A DNA stretch of 62,748 bases, from the NCBI GenBank assembly GCA_028277405.1, contig JANQGH010000035.1, positions 1 to 62,748 of the forward strand, given 5' to 3'. Position 1 is the stretch's first letter. Each line of letters begins with the position of its first letter. The DNA comes from Alphaproteobacteria bacterium. Its GTDB lineage: Bacteria; Pseudomonadota; Alphaproteobacteria; DSM-16000; Inquilinaceae. Shown piece after piece: positions 15,527-24,629 of the stretch. The translations under genes and the position numbers were made by a program. Under the pieces are notes generated by a model, which was not told the origin of the DNA, made no database searches, and was given only the letters and a program-made list of their open reading frames with translations.

Positions 15527-17356
15527 TCACTCGCCAGCCATGCGCAGCGGCGCGTATTCGAACTGCAGCGCGGCCAGCCTGGCGTACAGGCCCCCCTCGG
15601 CGATCAGATCGGCGTGGCTGCCGCCGGCGATCAGCCGTCCACGATCCAGGACGGCAATATGGTCGGCGTTTTGAACCGTCGCCAATCGGTGGGCGATGAC
15701 CAGCGTGGTCCGTCCGTGCATCAGTTCGGCCAAGGCACGCTGCACCGCGCGTTCACTTTCGGCATCCAAGGCCGAAGTTGCCTCGTCCAGCAGCAAAACC
15801 GCGGGATCACGCAGGATCGCCCGCGCAATCGCCAGGCGTTGGCGCTGGCCGCCTGACAGCCGGACCCCGCGCTCGCCGACAAAGGTGCCATAGCCCTCGG
15901 GCAGCGCCTCGATGAACTCCGCCGCATTGGCGGCCTCGGCCGCCGCGCGCACCGATGCGTCGTCCGCGTCCGGCCGGCCATAGCGAATGTTCTCGGCCAC
16001 GCTGGCGGAAAAGATCGCCGGATCTTGCGGCACCAGCCCGATGCGCGACCGCACCTCGGCCGGATCGGCGGTGCGCAAATCAACGCCGTCCATGCGAATG
16101 ACGCCGCTGTCGGGATCGTAGAACCGGAGGAGGAGCTGAAACACTGTGGTCTTTCCCGCCCCGCTTGGCCCCACGAGCGCCGTGACCTGACCGGCCGCGA
16201 TTTCGAGATCGAGACCGTGCAATGCCGCCGTGTCCGGCCGGGACGGATAGCGAAAACTAACCCCCTGGAAAGAGACCGCGCCGAGAGACGGGGTCGGCAG
16301 GGCCACGGGCTGTGCCGGCGTCGCAATCGTCGGCCGTTGAGCGAGAAGTTCGAAGAGACGCTCGGCGGCACCGGCCGCGCGCTGGAGATCCCCCACGACT
16401 TCGCTCAAGGCCCCTGCTGACGCTGCGACCACAACCGCGTAAAAGATGAAGGCGGCCAGGGACCCCGGCGACATGCGCCCATCGAGCACCCAGTGGCCGC
16501 CCAGCCAAAGCACCGCACCGACTGCCGCGAAAACCAGGAGAATGACGGTCGCCGTGAGAAACGCGCGGGCCCGGATGCGCTCGATCGAAACGGAGAAGGC
16601 CTTCTCGACGCGCCCGGCGAAATGGCCCCGCTCCAGCGCTTCGTGCGCAAAGGCCTTTACCGTGCGAATGCCATAGAGGGACTCGTCAACGGCGGAACCG
16701 ACATCGGCGACACGGTCCTGGCTCGCCCGGCTGAGGCGGCGAACCTTGCGGCCGAAAACCAGGATCGGCACCAGGACAAGCGGTACGACAAGCAGGACCA
16801 GAAGGGTCAACCAGGCGCTGGTGACCAGCAACAGAATGGTGCCGCCGATCAGCATCAACAGATTGCGTAAGAACACCGAGGCCGAGGAGCCGACCACAAC
16901 CTGAAGCACCGTCGTGTCGGTGGTCAGCCGGGAGATGATCTCGGACGTCTTAGTGGTCTCGAAGAAGCCGACATCCAGGCCGATCACGCGGTCGTAGACC
17001 GCCCGCCGAATGTCCGCGACCACTCTCTCCCCGATCCAGGATACCAGGAAGAACCGGGCATAGGACGCGCCGGCCAACAGGACGACCGCCAGCAGCAAGA
17101 CCAGCAAGGCCCGGTTCAGCAGGATCGCATTGCCTTCCTGAAAGCCTTGATCGATCAGCGCGCGCAGGCCGCTTCCGAGGCCCAGGACGGTAATGGCCGA
17201 AACGGTGAGCGCGGTCAGCGCCCCCAGGATCGGCCGCCGATAGGGCTTGAGGAAGGGTACCAGGCGTCGAAGCGGTTTCAGGTCGCGTCGTGCCGAACGC
17301 TTTCGCTCGGCTTTGGCTTCCTGATCGGCCTCGACATAGGTGGGTTCGCGCAGCAT
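15527..17356 (-). CDS. MsbA-related ABC exporter (fused permease-ATPase, TIGR02204-like)
   Basis: A 609-residue half-transporter (start taken at ATG 17356, MLREPTYVEAD; an upstream start at 17437 is possible). The N-terminal six-helix exporter domain (about 55-330) is followed by an ABC ATPase with Walker A GPSGAGKTT, Q-loop VPQDPAIF, signature LSGGQRQR, Walker B VLLLDEAT and switch His in IAHR. This alphaproteobacterial subfamily is related to lipid A flippase MsbA, but its cargo is unproven. It is convergent with the stalk gene (stops 2 bases apart) and divergent from rpmE. Confidence 0.92.
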   Translation of the reverse strand: MLREPTYVEADQEAKAERKRSARRDLKPLRRLVPFLKPYRRPILGALTALTVSAITVLGLGSGLRALIDQGFQEGNAILLNRALLVLLLAVVLLAGASYARFFLVSWIGERVVADIRRAVYDRVIGLDVGFFETTKTSEIISRLTTDTTVLQVVVGSSASVFLRNLLMLIGGTILLLVTSAWLTLLVLLVVPLVLVPILVFGRKVRRLSRASQDRVADVGSAVDESLYGIRTVKAFAHEALERGHFAGRVEKAFSVSIERIRARAFLTATVILLVFAAVGAVLWLGGHWVLDGRMSPGSLAAFIFYAVVVAASAGALSEVVGDLQRAAGAAERLFELLAQRPTIATPAQPVALPTPSLGAVSFQGVSFRYPSRPDTAALHGLDLEIAAGQVTALVGPSGAGKTTVFQLLLRFYDPDSGVIRMDGVDLRTADPAEVRSRIGLVPQDPAIFSASVAENIRYGRPDADDASVRAAAEAANAAEFIEALPEGYGTFVGERGVRLSGGQRQRLAIARAILRDPAVLLLDEATSALDAESERAVQRALAELMHGRTTLVIAHRLATVQNADHIAVLDRGRLIAGGSHADLIAEGGLYARLAALQFEYAPLRMAGE

Positions 17357-17481
17357 TTCGGCTTTCAAGCTCTTTTTGCCGGTTGGTTCGCCTGGTATAG
17401 CGGCGGGCCTGGGCCGCAACAAGCCGCCTGCCGCCAACGCGCGTCAACGGACCGCAGCTTCGCCGAGCCGGCGCAGAACCC

Positions 17482-17510
17482 TTGCATCGGCGCCGCAGGT
17501 TCTCTATATG
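17482..17510 (+). promoter_or_regulatory. Sigma-70-type promoter of rpmE
   Basis: TTGCAT (17482-17487), exactly 17 bases, TATATG (17505-17510). The predicted start near 17517 gives a leader of about 30 bases before the rpmE ATG. It is the best-looking housekeeping promoter in the window. Confidence 0.6.
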
Positions 17511-17546
17511 ACGCGCTCGCTTTTCAGATATTAGGACGGTTCAGCC

Positions 17547-17768
17547 ATGAAGGCCGACATCCATCCCGACTATCACGAGATCACCGTCGTGATGACCGAC
17601 GGTACCGAGTTCAAGACCCGCAGCACGATGGGCAAAGAGGGCGACAGTTTGCGCCTGGACATCGACGCCAAGTCGCATCCGGCCTGGACGGGCGTCCAGA
17701 AGCTGGTCGATCGCGGCGGTCAGGTGGCCAAGTTCAACAAGCGCTTTGCCGGCATCGGCCTGAAGTAG
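17547..17768 (+). CDS. rpmE: Ribosomal protein L31, zinc-free form
   Basis: A 73-residue large-subunit protein with the L31 frame [21 protein letters not shown] and the C-terminal [11 protein letters not shown]. The four cysteines that bind zinc in E. coli L31 are absent: the CxC position reads MTDG and the CxxC position reads DAKS. This is the C-minus type common in alphaproteobacteria, so it does not act as a zinc reserve. It is monocistronic, with a clear promoter upstream and a strong terminator downstream. Confidence 0.96.
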   Translation: MKADIHPDYHEITVVMTDGTEFKTRSTMGKEGDSLRLDIDAKSHPAWTGVQKLVDRGGQVAKFNKRFAGIGLK

Positions 17769-17792
17769 GCCGACACCGCTGTGCACTTTGAC

Positions 17793-17815
17793 GGGGGCGC
17801 CTTCGGGCGCCCTTT
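17793..17815 (+). terminator. Rho-independent terminator after rpmE
   Basis: Stem GGGCGCC (17795-17801), loop TTCG, stem GGCGCCC (17806-17812), then TTT. It also lies just beyond the stop of the convergent chaC gene and may work in both directions. Confidence 0.75.
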
Positions 17816-17816
17816 G

Positions 17817-18521
17817 TCATGCCGGCTTCTGCTCAAGCTTGGCGCGTACCAGCCCGGCGAGATGGGTCAAACGGTGATCGTCGATGCCGAGTTCGGCCAG
17901 ATGTTCAACCGTACTAAACAGATAATCGGCGCAGCGGCCGATCGGTCCAGAGGCACGCGCGAGGGTGTCGACGATCTGGTCATCGGGCAAGCGGCCGGCG
18001 TAGCGGTGGTTGGTCCGATCCATGACGAAGGCAATCGCCCTGACCGGTGATGGGGCCGCGTGGACCGTCGTCCAGACCGGTCGGTAGGACCCGGCGATCA
18101 TTTCGCGCCGCCAAACGATGTCGAGTTCCTCGCATACTTTGTCGGCGGCAATCCGAAACGCGATCCCCTGGCACGAGCCGCCATGCTCCAGCGCCAGCAT
18201 CAGACCGGGAAAGTCGGGAGACCCCCGGCCCGCGGGCGTCCACAGGCAGAACTGCCGGTGATAGCCGTGGATGCGACCCAGTCGCCGCTCGACGTAATGG
18301 AAGGCCGGGTTCCAGATCAGCGACCCATAGCCGAAGAGCCAGATGTCCCCGCCGTCCCAGGCCGCCAGCGTCTTGTCGAGCGTCGCCTGACGCTCATGCT
18401 CCGACAGCATCTTGAAGTCCGGGTCCTGCTGCTTGACCAGTTCGGCAATGGCGCCGGACCTGATGGCTTCGCGCGTTATAGCCGGCTGGTTAAAACCCTC
18501 GACGTCGTTTCCGTCATCCAT
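17817..18521 (-). CDS. ChaC-type gamma-glutamylcyclotransferase
   Basis: A 234-residue cytosolic enzyme that cleaves glutathione to 5-oxoproline and Cys-Gly. It has the substrate-binding FGYGSLIWNP (about residue 63), GYHRQFCLWTPAGRG, and the family's C-terminal RYAGRLPDDQIV. The conserved catalytic glutamate should lie in the VCEELDIVWRREM segment. Its start overlaps the 3' end of the acyl-CoA synthetase gene by 8 bases, so the two are co-transcribed. No metabolic link between the two products is obvious. Confidence 0.93.
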   Translation of the reverse strand: MDDGNDVEGFNQPAITREAIRSGAIAELVKQQDPDFKMLSEHERQATLDKTLAAWDGGDIWLFGYGSLIWNPAFHYVERRLGRIHGYHRQFCLWTPAGRGSPDFPGLMLALEHGGSCQGIAFRIAADKVCEELDIVWRREMIAGSYRPVWTTVHAAPSPVRAIAFVMDRTNHRYAGRLPDDQIVDTLARASGPIGRCADYLFSTVEHLAELGIDDHRLTHLAGLVRAKLEQKPA

Positions 18522-20154
18522 GATCAGTCAGGTTCCTAACGCGCTCGCGCAGCTGAAACTTTTGGATCTTGCCCGTCGACGTCTTGGGCAGGGCATCGAA
18601 AATCACCGTCTTCGGGCACTTGAAGTGGGCCAGGTTATCACGGCAGAAATCAATGATCTCGCGCTCGGTCGCCTTCATGCCCTTCTTCAGCGTCACGACG
18701 GCGCACGGCGTCTCGCCCCACTTCTCGTCGGGGCGCGCAACAACGGCGGCCTCCAAAACAGCCGGATGGCGATAGAGCACGTCTTCGACCTCGATGGTCG
18801 AGATGTTCTCGCCGCCGGAAATGATGATGTCCTTCGACCGGTCCTTCAGTTCGATATAGCTGTCCGGGTGCCACACGCCCAAATCGCCGGTATGGAACCA
18901 GCCGCCGGCGAAGGCCTCGTTCGTCGCCTTCGGGTTCTTGAAGTATCCCTTCATGGTGATGTTGCCGCGCATGAAAACCTCGCCCATGGTCTGACCGTCC
19001 TTGGGCACGGCTTCCAGCGTTTTGGGATCGCCGACCATCAACTCTTCTTGAACCGGATAGGGCACGCCCTGGCGCGACTTCAGCCGCGCACGCTCGTCGG
19101 GATCGCAGTCTTGCCACGCTTCCTGCAGGGCGCACACCGTCGCGGGACCGTAAGTTTCCGTCAGCCCATAGACATGGGTGACGACAAAGCCCAGCTCCTC
19201 CATCCCCTGCAGCACGGAGGCCGGCGGCGGCGCGGCCGCAGTCATCATATAGACCGTCTGGTCGAAGGCTCGGCGCTGATCCGCCGGCTGGTTCAGCAGC
19301 ATGCCCATGATGATCGGCGCGCCGCACAGATGGGTGACGCCGTGATCGGCGAGCGCGTCATAGATGGTCTGGCCGGACACCTGGCGCAGGCAGACATGGG
19401 TGCCCGCCATGGCCGTAATCGTCCAGGGAAAGCACCAGCCGTTGCAGTGGAACATGGGCAATGTCCACAGATAGGTCGGATGGTGCGGCAAGGGCCAGAC
19501 CAGGGCGTTGCCGACGGCGTTCAGATAGGCGCCGCGATGGTGATAGACGACGCCCTTCGGATTGCCCGTCGTGCCGGAGGTGTAGTTCAGCGTAATCGCC
19601 TGCCATTCATCGGCCGGCGGAGCGAAGGCGTCGGTCGGATCGCCCGCCGCGAGAAGCGCCTCATAATCGATGGCCCCCAGACACTCGCCGCCGGGGCCCT
19701 CGCTGTCGTCGATGTCGATAATTTCGGGTTTGACGGCCAGCGCGGCCAGCGCCTCCTTCATCTTCGCGGCGTGTTCGGTGTCCGTCAGCAGGATCTTGGC
19801 GCCGCCATGTTCCAGGATGAAGGCGAGCGCGGCGGCATCGAGGCGCGTGTTCAGCGCGTTCAGCACCGCGCCGACCATCGGCACGCCGAAATGGGCCTCC
19901 AAGACCGGCGGGATGTTCGGCGCCATGATCGCGACCGTGTCGCCATGACCGATACCGCGACGCCTAAGAGCGGAGGCAAGGCGCAAACACCGCTCCCGCG
20001 TCTGGCGCCAGGTATGACGCTGACGCCCGTGCACGACCGACAACCTGTCCGGATAGGTCATGGCTGTACGTTCGAGAAACGACAGCGGACTTAACGGCAC
20101 ATAATTGGCATCGTTTTGCTGCAGGCCCTGTTCGAAAGGGTTCACCTTACGCAT
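18514..20154 (-). CDS. AMP-forming acyl-CoA synthetase (DmdB/medium-chain type)
   Basis: A 546-residue adenylating enzyme that activates a carboxylic acid to its CoA thioester. Motifs: P-loop YTSGTTGNPKG, A5-type GLTETYGP, hinge GWFHTGDLG with KDRSKDIIISGGENIS, and C-terminal catalytic lysine in KTSTGKIQK. The overall pattern (LPMFHCNGWCFPW) resembles methylmercaptopropionate/short-medium fatty acid CoA ligases, but the substrate cannot be fixed from sequence. It is divergent from prpE-like 20293 over 138 bases and is followed by the overlapping chaC. Confidence 0.92.
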   Translation of the reverse strand: MRKVNPFEQGLQQNDANYVPLSPLSFLERTAMTYPDRLSVVHGRQRHTWRQTRERCLRLASALRRRGIGHGDTVAIMAPNIPPVLEAHFGVPMVGAVLNALNTRLDAAALAFILEHGGAKILLTDTEHAAKMKEALAALAVKPEIIDIDDSEGPGGECLGAIDYEALLAAGDPTDAFAPPADEWQAITLNYTSGTTGNPKGVVYHHRGAYLNAVGNALVWPLPHHPTYLWTLPMFHCNGWCFPWTITAMAGTHVCLRQVSGQTIYDALADHGVTHLCGAPIIMGMLLNQPADQRRAFDQTVYMMTAAAPPPASVLQGMEELGFVVTHVYGLTETYGPATVCALQEAWQDCDPDERARLKSRQGVPYPVQEELMVGDPKTLEAVPKDGQTMGEVFMRGNITMKGYFKNPKATNEAFAGGWFHTGDLGVWHPDSYIELKDRSKDIIISGGENISTIEVEDVLYRHPAVLEAAVVARPDEKWGETPCAVVTLKKGMKATEREIIDFCRDNLAHFKCPKTVIFDALPKTSTGKIQKFQLRERVRNLTDHG

Positions 20155-20292
20155 CCTCCCCGGCGGTACATCGTCTGCCAGCCTACGGGCGCGGACGCGA
20201 CGGCACCAGACGTTTGCGTTCCGCGACGAGGCGCCGCACTATCGCGGGAACAGCCGGTCAAAAGGCGTCAACGAACGGGGCGGAACCCAACC

Positions 20293-22170
20293 ATGGGCAT
20301 CTATGATCAAACCTATCAGCGATCGCTGGACGATCCGGAAGGGTTTTGGGCGGATGCCGCCCAAGGCATCGACTGGATCAAACCCTGGGATCGGGTTTTG
20401 GACGATGCCAGTCCGCCGATGTATCGCTGGTTTCCGGGTGGGCAACTGAACACCTGTTACAACGCGCTCGACCGGCATGTGGCCGCCGGCAGGGGCGACG
20501 ATACCGCCCTGATCTATGACAGCCCGGTCACCGAGACGATTGAGCGCTTCAGCTTTCGCGCCTTGACCGAAGCGGTCGCGAAGCTGGCCGGCGCCATGGC
20601 CTCGCGCGGCGTCGGCAAGGGCGACCGGGTGATTATCTACATGCCGATGGTGCCCGAGGCGGCGATCGCCATGCTGGCCTGCGCGCGCATCGGCGCCGTG
20701 CACTCGGTGGTTTTTGGCGGCTTCGCCGCGCACGAGCTGGCGACGCGTATCGACGACGCCAAGCCCGTGATGATCTTGTCCGCGTCCTGCGGGATCGAGC
20801 CTGGGCGGCTGGTCGCCTACAAGCCCCTGCTGGATGGCGCGATCGAGCAAGCCAGCCATTCCGTGCCGCGCACGCTTATCCTGCAGCGGCCTCAATTGCA
20901 CGCCGACCTGATCGCCGGGCGCGACGAGGATTGGGCGGCGGCCGTCGATGCGGCGGAGCCCGCCGCGTGCGTGCCGGTTCTGGCCACCGATCCGCTCTAT
21001 ATCCTCTACACCTCTGGCACCACCGGCGTGCCCAAGGGCATCGTGCGGGACAATGGCGGCCACGCGGTCGCCCTGAACTGGACCATGAGGCATTTCTACG
21101 GCGTGGCGCCGGGCGAGGTGTTTTGGGCGGCGTCCGATGTCGGCTGGGTGGTCGGCCATTCCTACATCGTCTATGCGCCGCTGCTTTTCGGCTGCGCAAC
21201 CGTGCTGTTCGAAGGCAAGCCGGTCGGCACGCCGGATGCCGGCGTCTATTGGCGGGTGATCGACCAGCACAAGGTCGCCGCACTGTTCACCGCCCCGACG
21301 GCTTTCCGCGCGATCAAGAAGGAAGACCCGGACGGCGTTCTGCTCGGCGACCACGACATTTCCAGCCTGCGGACCCTGTTCCTCGCCGGCGAGCGGTCCG
21401 ACCCCGACACCATCCGCTGGGCGGAGGAAAAGCTGCACGTACCCGTGATCGATCATTGGTGGCAGACCGAGACCGGCTGGGCCATCTGCGGCAACCCGAT
21501 CGGGATGGAACTGTTCCCGGTCAAGCCCGGCTCGGCCACCAAGGCGGTGCCCGGCTGGGACATCAGGGCGCTGGACCCGGAAGCACAGGAGGTCGCGCCG
21601 GGTGACGTCGGCGCCCTGGTGGCAAAGCTGCCCCTGCCGCCCGGCACTTTCCCCACCCTGTGGAACGCCGAGGACCGATACCGTCAGGCCTACCTGACCG
21701 ACTTTCCCGGCTACTACAAGACCGGGGATGCAGGCTTTGTCGACGAGGATGGCTACGTCCACGTCATGACCCGCGTCGACGACGTCATCAACGTGGCCGG
21801 CCACAGGCTGTCGACCGGGGCCATGGAAGAGGTGCTGGCGGCGCACCAGGACGTCGCGGAATGCGCAGTCATCGGCGTCGCCGACGATTTGAAGGGACAA
21901 TTGCCACTTGGCTTCGTCGTTCTGAAGGCCGGGGTCGACCGGCCGCATGGCGATATCGCGCGGGAAGTGGTGCAGATGGTTCGCGACCAGATCGGGCCGG
22001 TGGCCGCGTTCAAGACCGCGCTTGTCGTCGATCGTCTGCCCAAGACCCGATCCGGCAAGATCCTGCGCGGCACGATGCGCAAGATCGCCGACGGCGAGGA
22101 GGTCAGCGTGCCGGCGACGATCGACGATCCCCAGATCCTTGACGAGATTCGTGCCGCCGTCGCGTCGTGA
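20293..22170 (+). CDS. prpE: Propionyl-CoA synthetase (acetyl-CoA synthetase family)
   Basis: A 625-residue ligase. The ATG at 20293 gives MGIYDQTYQRSLDDPEGFW, the typical N-terminus of PrpE-like enzymes; the frame extends upstream without family similarity. The adenylation P-loop LYTSGTTGVPKG, WWQTETGW, and the C-terminal VDDVINVAGHRLSTG and KTRSGKILRG with its acetylatable catalytic lysine are all present. It converts propionate (and probably acetate or other short acids) to the CoA ester. No prpBCD genes are adjacent. Confidence 0.9.
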   Translation: MGIYDQTYQRSLDDPEGFWADAAQGIDWIKPWDRVLDDASPPMYRWFPGGQLNTCYNALDRHVAAGRGDDTALIYDSPVTETIERFSFRALTEAVAKLAGAMASRGVGKGDRVIIYMPMVPEAAIAMLACARIGAVHSVVFGGFAAHELATRIDDAKPVMILSASCGIEPGRLVAYKPLLDGAIEQASHSVPRTLILQRPQLHADLIAGRDEDWAAAVDAAEPAACVPVLATDPLYILYTSGTTGVPKGIVRDNGGHAVALNWTMRHFYGVAPGEVFWAASDVGWVVGHSYIVYAPLLFGCATVLFEGKPVGTPDAGVYWRVIDQHKVAALFTAPTAFRAIKKEDPDGVLLGDHDISSLRTLFLAGERSDPDTIRWAEEKLHVPVIDHWWQTETGWAICGNPIGMELFPVKPGSATKAVPGWDIRALDPEAQEVAPGDVGALVAKLPLPPGTFPTLWNAEDRYRQAYLTDFPGYYKTGDAGFVDEDGYVHVMTRVDDVINVAGHRLSTGAMEEVLAAHQDVAECAVIGVADDLKGQLPLGFVVLKAGVDRPHGDIAREVVQMVRDQIGPVAAFKTALVVDRLPKTRSGKILRGTMRKIADGEEVSVPATIDDPQILDEIRAAVAS

Positions 22171-22323
22171 CCGCCGTGATGGTCATGGGCGATGGTCACG
22201 CCATGTTCACAAAGACCTCACCTTCATGCTGTTGCAATCAGCGCGACGACAGGTGAGATTATCCGCCAACGCCTTGTCGACAATCGGTTTTTCTGCCTGA
22301 TTTCAGCCATATTTCGACGATCG

Positions 22324-22347
22324 CGCCACCCGAACGGGTGGCGTTTT
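22324..22347 (+). terminator. Rho-independent terminator downstream of prpE
   Basis: Perfect 8-bp stem CGCCACCC (22324-22331), loop GAAC, GGGTGGCG (22336-22343), then TTTT. It lies 154 bases after the prpE stop. Confidence 0.7.
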
Positions 22348-22398
22348 GCTCTCTTTCTCATGTACCGAGCGAGTCGGGCAAAAAGCCGCGGAATCCAG

Positions 22399-22497
22399 TT
22401 GACGGCGCTTTGACGCCTTCATTAATGTGCCGCTCACGCTCGGGTTGAACGGGTGAGGCAAGAACAACGGAGGGCCGATCAACGGCCCTCTTTTTTG
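22399..22497 (+). ncRNA. Candidate small RNA with own promoter and strong terminator
   Basis: In the 425-base gene-free stretch after prpE there is TTGACG (22399-22404), an 18-base spacer, and TAATGT (22423-22428). A start near 22435 would give a transcript of about 60 bases. It would contain a weak hairpin (CTCAC 22433-22437 with GTGAG 22453-22457) and end in a textbook terminator: GAGGGCCG 22470-22477, loop ATCAA, CGGCCCTC 22483-22490, then six Ts. No open reading frame fits inside. Not matched to any named sRNA. The rest of this gap holds the prpE terminator and nothing else I can identify. Confidence 0.45.
22470..22496 (+). terminator. Strong rho-independent terminator
   Basis: Perfect 8-bp GC-rich stem with a 5-base loop followed by TTTTTT. 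It is separate from the prpE terminator about 125 bases upstream, which argues that an independent short transcript ends here. Confidence 0.8.
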
Positions 22498-22595
22498 TGC
22501 GGATAACGCACTCTGGTCATGTTTTTTGAAGTGCATTGCGCACACTGACCTGGCAGTCCTTGGCAATCGAAGCGAGCCAGACCTCAGGCCACGAT

Positions 22596-23585
22596 ATGAC
22601 CGATCCGACCCCCACACCCCCCGACGCAATCCAACGCATCGCCGATCGCATTTCTCTGGACGATCTGGAGCGCCAAATGCGTCCGGCCGTCGGCCGCTTG
22701 GAGACGGAGCGGCAGGCCGTGCGCAAAGGCATGCTGACCCGGGCGGGCGCCGGCGTTGGGGGCGGTGTTGTGCTGGCGCTGCTGCTGTCGCTGTTCGGCG
22801 TCGGCCTCTTGATTCCCGTCATCGTCTTCGTGCTGGGCACGGTCGGCGGCATCGCCCTGGCGAGTTGGCACGTGCGTTCGTTCAAGGACCGGGCCGCCTC
22901 GGCGCTGGCGCCACCCGTTGCGGCGGCCATCGGCGAGATGGACTATGAGCGCAGCCCGTTCACGCTGCCCGAGGTGGAGGACTTCTTCGATCTGAAGGTC
23001 GTGCCGCGCGGCAACCGGACCCGATACGCCGACTGCCTGCGCGGCCGCCATCGCGGCACCGACTTCTTCCTGGTCGAATGCAAGGTCGTGAGGCGGACGC
23101 AGACGCACAGCCAGGGCAAAACGCGCAACAGGTCGACGACCGTCTTCGACGGGTTGCTGGTCCGGGTCTCAGTGCCCGTGCCATTTGACGGGACCGTCTT
23201 CATCGGCCGGGACTTCGGCAATATCGGCAACTGGCTGAGCGGTCTGGTCAAGAAGATCGGCGACATGCAGCCGGTCACCTTCCCCGACAGCGCGTTTGAA
23301 CAGCATTACGAAGTCTATGCCGACAATGAAGAGACCGCCCGGCGTCTGATCGGCAAGGACTTCGCCGACGCCATGGTGCGCATCGACGACATGGCAAAGG
23401 GCGGCCGGCCGCGCGCGGCGTTTTCGAACGGCCGGTTCTATCTGTCCCTGCCCTGGCGCGGCGGTTTCATGGAGCCGGTCGGCGTCTGGCGGCAAATCGA
23501 GATGACGCCCGAATGGCTGCAGGAAATCGTCGACGAGATGACCCTGCCCCACCGCATCATCGACACGCTGCATGGGGATGGGTGA
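22596..23585 (+). CDS. DUF3137 membrane protein
   Basis: A 329-residue protein (ATG 22596, MTDPTPTPPDAIQ). Two adjacent membrane helices lie at about 47-68 and 70-88 (GGGVVLALLLSLFGVGLLIP, then VIVFVLGTVGGIALA). A long soluble domain follows, with VEDFFDLKVVP, FFLVECKVVRRTQTHSQGKT, VFDGLLVRVSVP and ending RFYLSLPWRGGFMEPV. This pattern matches DUF3137 (GALANT-like region) proteins; function unknown. It is monocistronic. The gene is flanked by two near-identical 13-base dyads (22531 and 23603). Confidence 0.75.
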   Translation: MTDPTPTPPDAIQRIADRISLDDLERQMRPAVGRLETERQAVRKGMLTRAGAGVGGGVVLALLLSLFGVGLLIPVIVFVLGTVGGIALASWHVRSFKDRAASALAPPVAAAIGEMDYERSPFTLPEVEDFFDLKVVPRGNRTRYADCLRGRHRGTDFFLVECKVVRRTQTHSQGKTRNRSTTVFDGLLVRVSVPVPFDGTVFIGRDFGNIGNWLSGLVKKIGDMQPVTFPDSAFEQHYEVYADNEETARRLIGKDFADAMVRIDDMAKGGRPRAAFSNGRFYLSLPWRGGFMEPVGVWRQIEMTPEWLQEIVDEMTLPHRIIDTLHGDG

Positions 23586-23898
23586 GCATCACCGGGTTTG
23601 GTGTGCATAGCGCACGACTTATGCACCGCCTGACGGAACCCCGGAAATCCGTGCCTCGGCCTGGCGCATATCCCCGTTGCGAAAATGGTGCGAAAGGGTT
23701 CCCTTTTTAGCCCGGTTGCCCACCGGTTTCCAAATTTCCGAGTTCATTAGAGGTGGAACGGGACAAACGGGCCGCGCAGAATGCTCGGCATGAAGAACGA
23801 TGATCTGCATGGCCGGGTGCCGGCCGACAGTCACCCTTCCGCCTTGCCGATCGTGAACTGGTGGAAGTGTCGTTTCGATCATGCAAGAGGGGGACGCA
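23586..23898. other. Intergenic stretch without recognisable gene
   Basis: This 313-base stretch lies between the DUF3137 and DoxX-like genes. Apart from the dyad GTGCATAGCGCAC at 23603-23615 I see no credible reading frame, RNA fold or terminator. Confidence 0.5.
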
Positions 23899-24408
23899 AT
23901 GACCTTGGAAGAACTCGGCTCGCTCCTGATCCGCATTTCGGTCGCCTGGCTGTTCCTGACCGGTTTCTGGTTCGATGTGCGGGCCTTCAAATCCACCGAG
24001 AAGGAAACCGGCCTGGTGTTCAAGTGGCATAGGAACTTCTTTGCCACGGCCGGAATGGTGATGATGGGGGTGGGGGCCGTCTCGATCCTGTTCGGCATCT
24101 TCCCGCGGCTCGGCGCCCTGGCTCTCGTGATCTTTCTCATTCCGGCGTCGGTCATCCACTTCCGCAGCCGCGACGCGGCCACCGAACTGAAGCAGAAGAT
24201 CCTCGATGGCGGAGCCGGCGACGGGCCTTTGAAAGACGATATCGACGCGCTGGGAACGCTCGGGTTCGTCGGCCATTTTTCTTCAGGATTGAAGAACCTG
24301 GCGCTGATTGGCCCGACGCTTTACCTGGTCCTGGCCGGCGGCCAGTTTCCCATGCTGATCGGCTTGTCCGCCGACGGGACGCTGCGGGGTCTCCTGGTCG
24401 GCAACTGA
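23899..24408 (+). CDS. DoxX-like four-helix membrane protein
   Basis: A 169-residue inner-membrane protein. ATG 23899 follows an AGGGGGACGC site. Helices: LLIRISVAWLFLTGFWFDV, FFATAGMVMMGVGAVSILFG, LGALALVIFLIPASVIHF, and a C-terminal pair ending ALIGPTLYLVLAG. The bundle plus FGIFPRLGALAL resembles the DoxX/DoxD family of small redox-associated membrane proteins. Characterised DoxD acts in thiosulfate oxidation, but most relatives are of unknown role. It stands alone, just upstream of the repeat-rich RAYT region. Confidence 0.7.
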   Translation: MTLEELGSLLIRISVAWLFLTGFWFDVRAFKSTEKETGLVFKWHRNFFATAGMVMMGVGAVSILFGIFPRLGALALVIFLIPASVIHFRSRDAATELKQKILDGGAGDGPLKDDIDALGTLGFVGHFSSGLKNLALIGPTLYLVLAGGQFPMLIGLSADGTLRGLLVGN

Positions 24409-24444
24409 CCTCTGTCTCGCAGCGCAGGCGCGGACTGCCTGACA

Positions 24445-24509
24445 GCCAGGTCAGGGCCCCGCCTGCGACTTGAGCTCGGTGTCGAGGCTAGCCTCGATGG
24501 ACTTCGGTG
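24445..24509. repeat. 65-bp direct repeat, copy 1
   Basis: Begins GCCAGGTCAGGGCCCCGCC and contains the perfect 16-base palindrome TCGAGGCTAGCCTCGA. Copy 2 lies at 24630-24694, with four mismatches by eye. The pair brackets the first 99-bp palindrome. Confidence 0.85.
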
Positions 24510-24515
24510 CAGCTT

Positions 24516-24614
24516 CGGTGACAGTTTACTAAATCCCTTTCGTGAAACCGTTTGTGAAAATCGATTCCAAATCGATTGAAGATAGCGAAAAGGGGATTTA
24601 GTAAACTGTCACCG
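24516..24614. repeat. 99-bp REP-like palindromic element, copy 1
   Basis: A 22-base arm containing GTGACAGTTTACTAAATC (24516-24537) is repeated in perfect inversion at 24593-24614. The interior also holds a smaller dyad, AATCGATTCCAAATCGATT. Copy 2 at 26301-26399 has the same length and about nine mismatches, all interior. It can fold into one long hairpin. Confidence 0.9.
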
Positions 24615-24629
24615 TTTTCGCCCGTTTTC

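Noticed and set aside
20239..21948. 569-codon open frame antisense to prpE
   Set aside because: Shadow of a clear acyl-CoA synthetase; no recognisable domain and biased composition.
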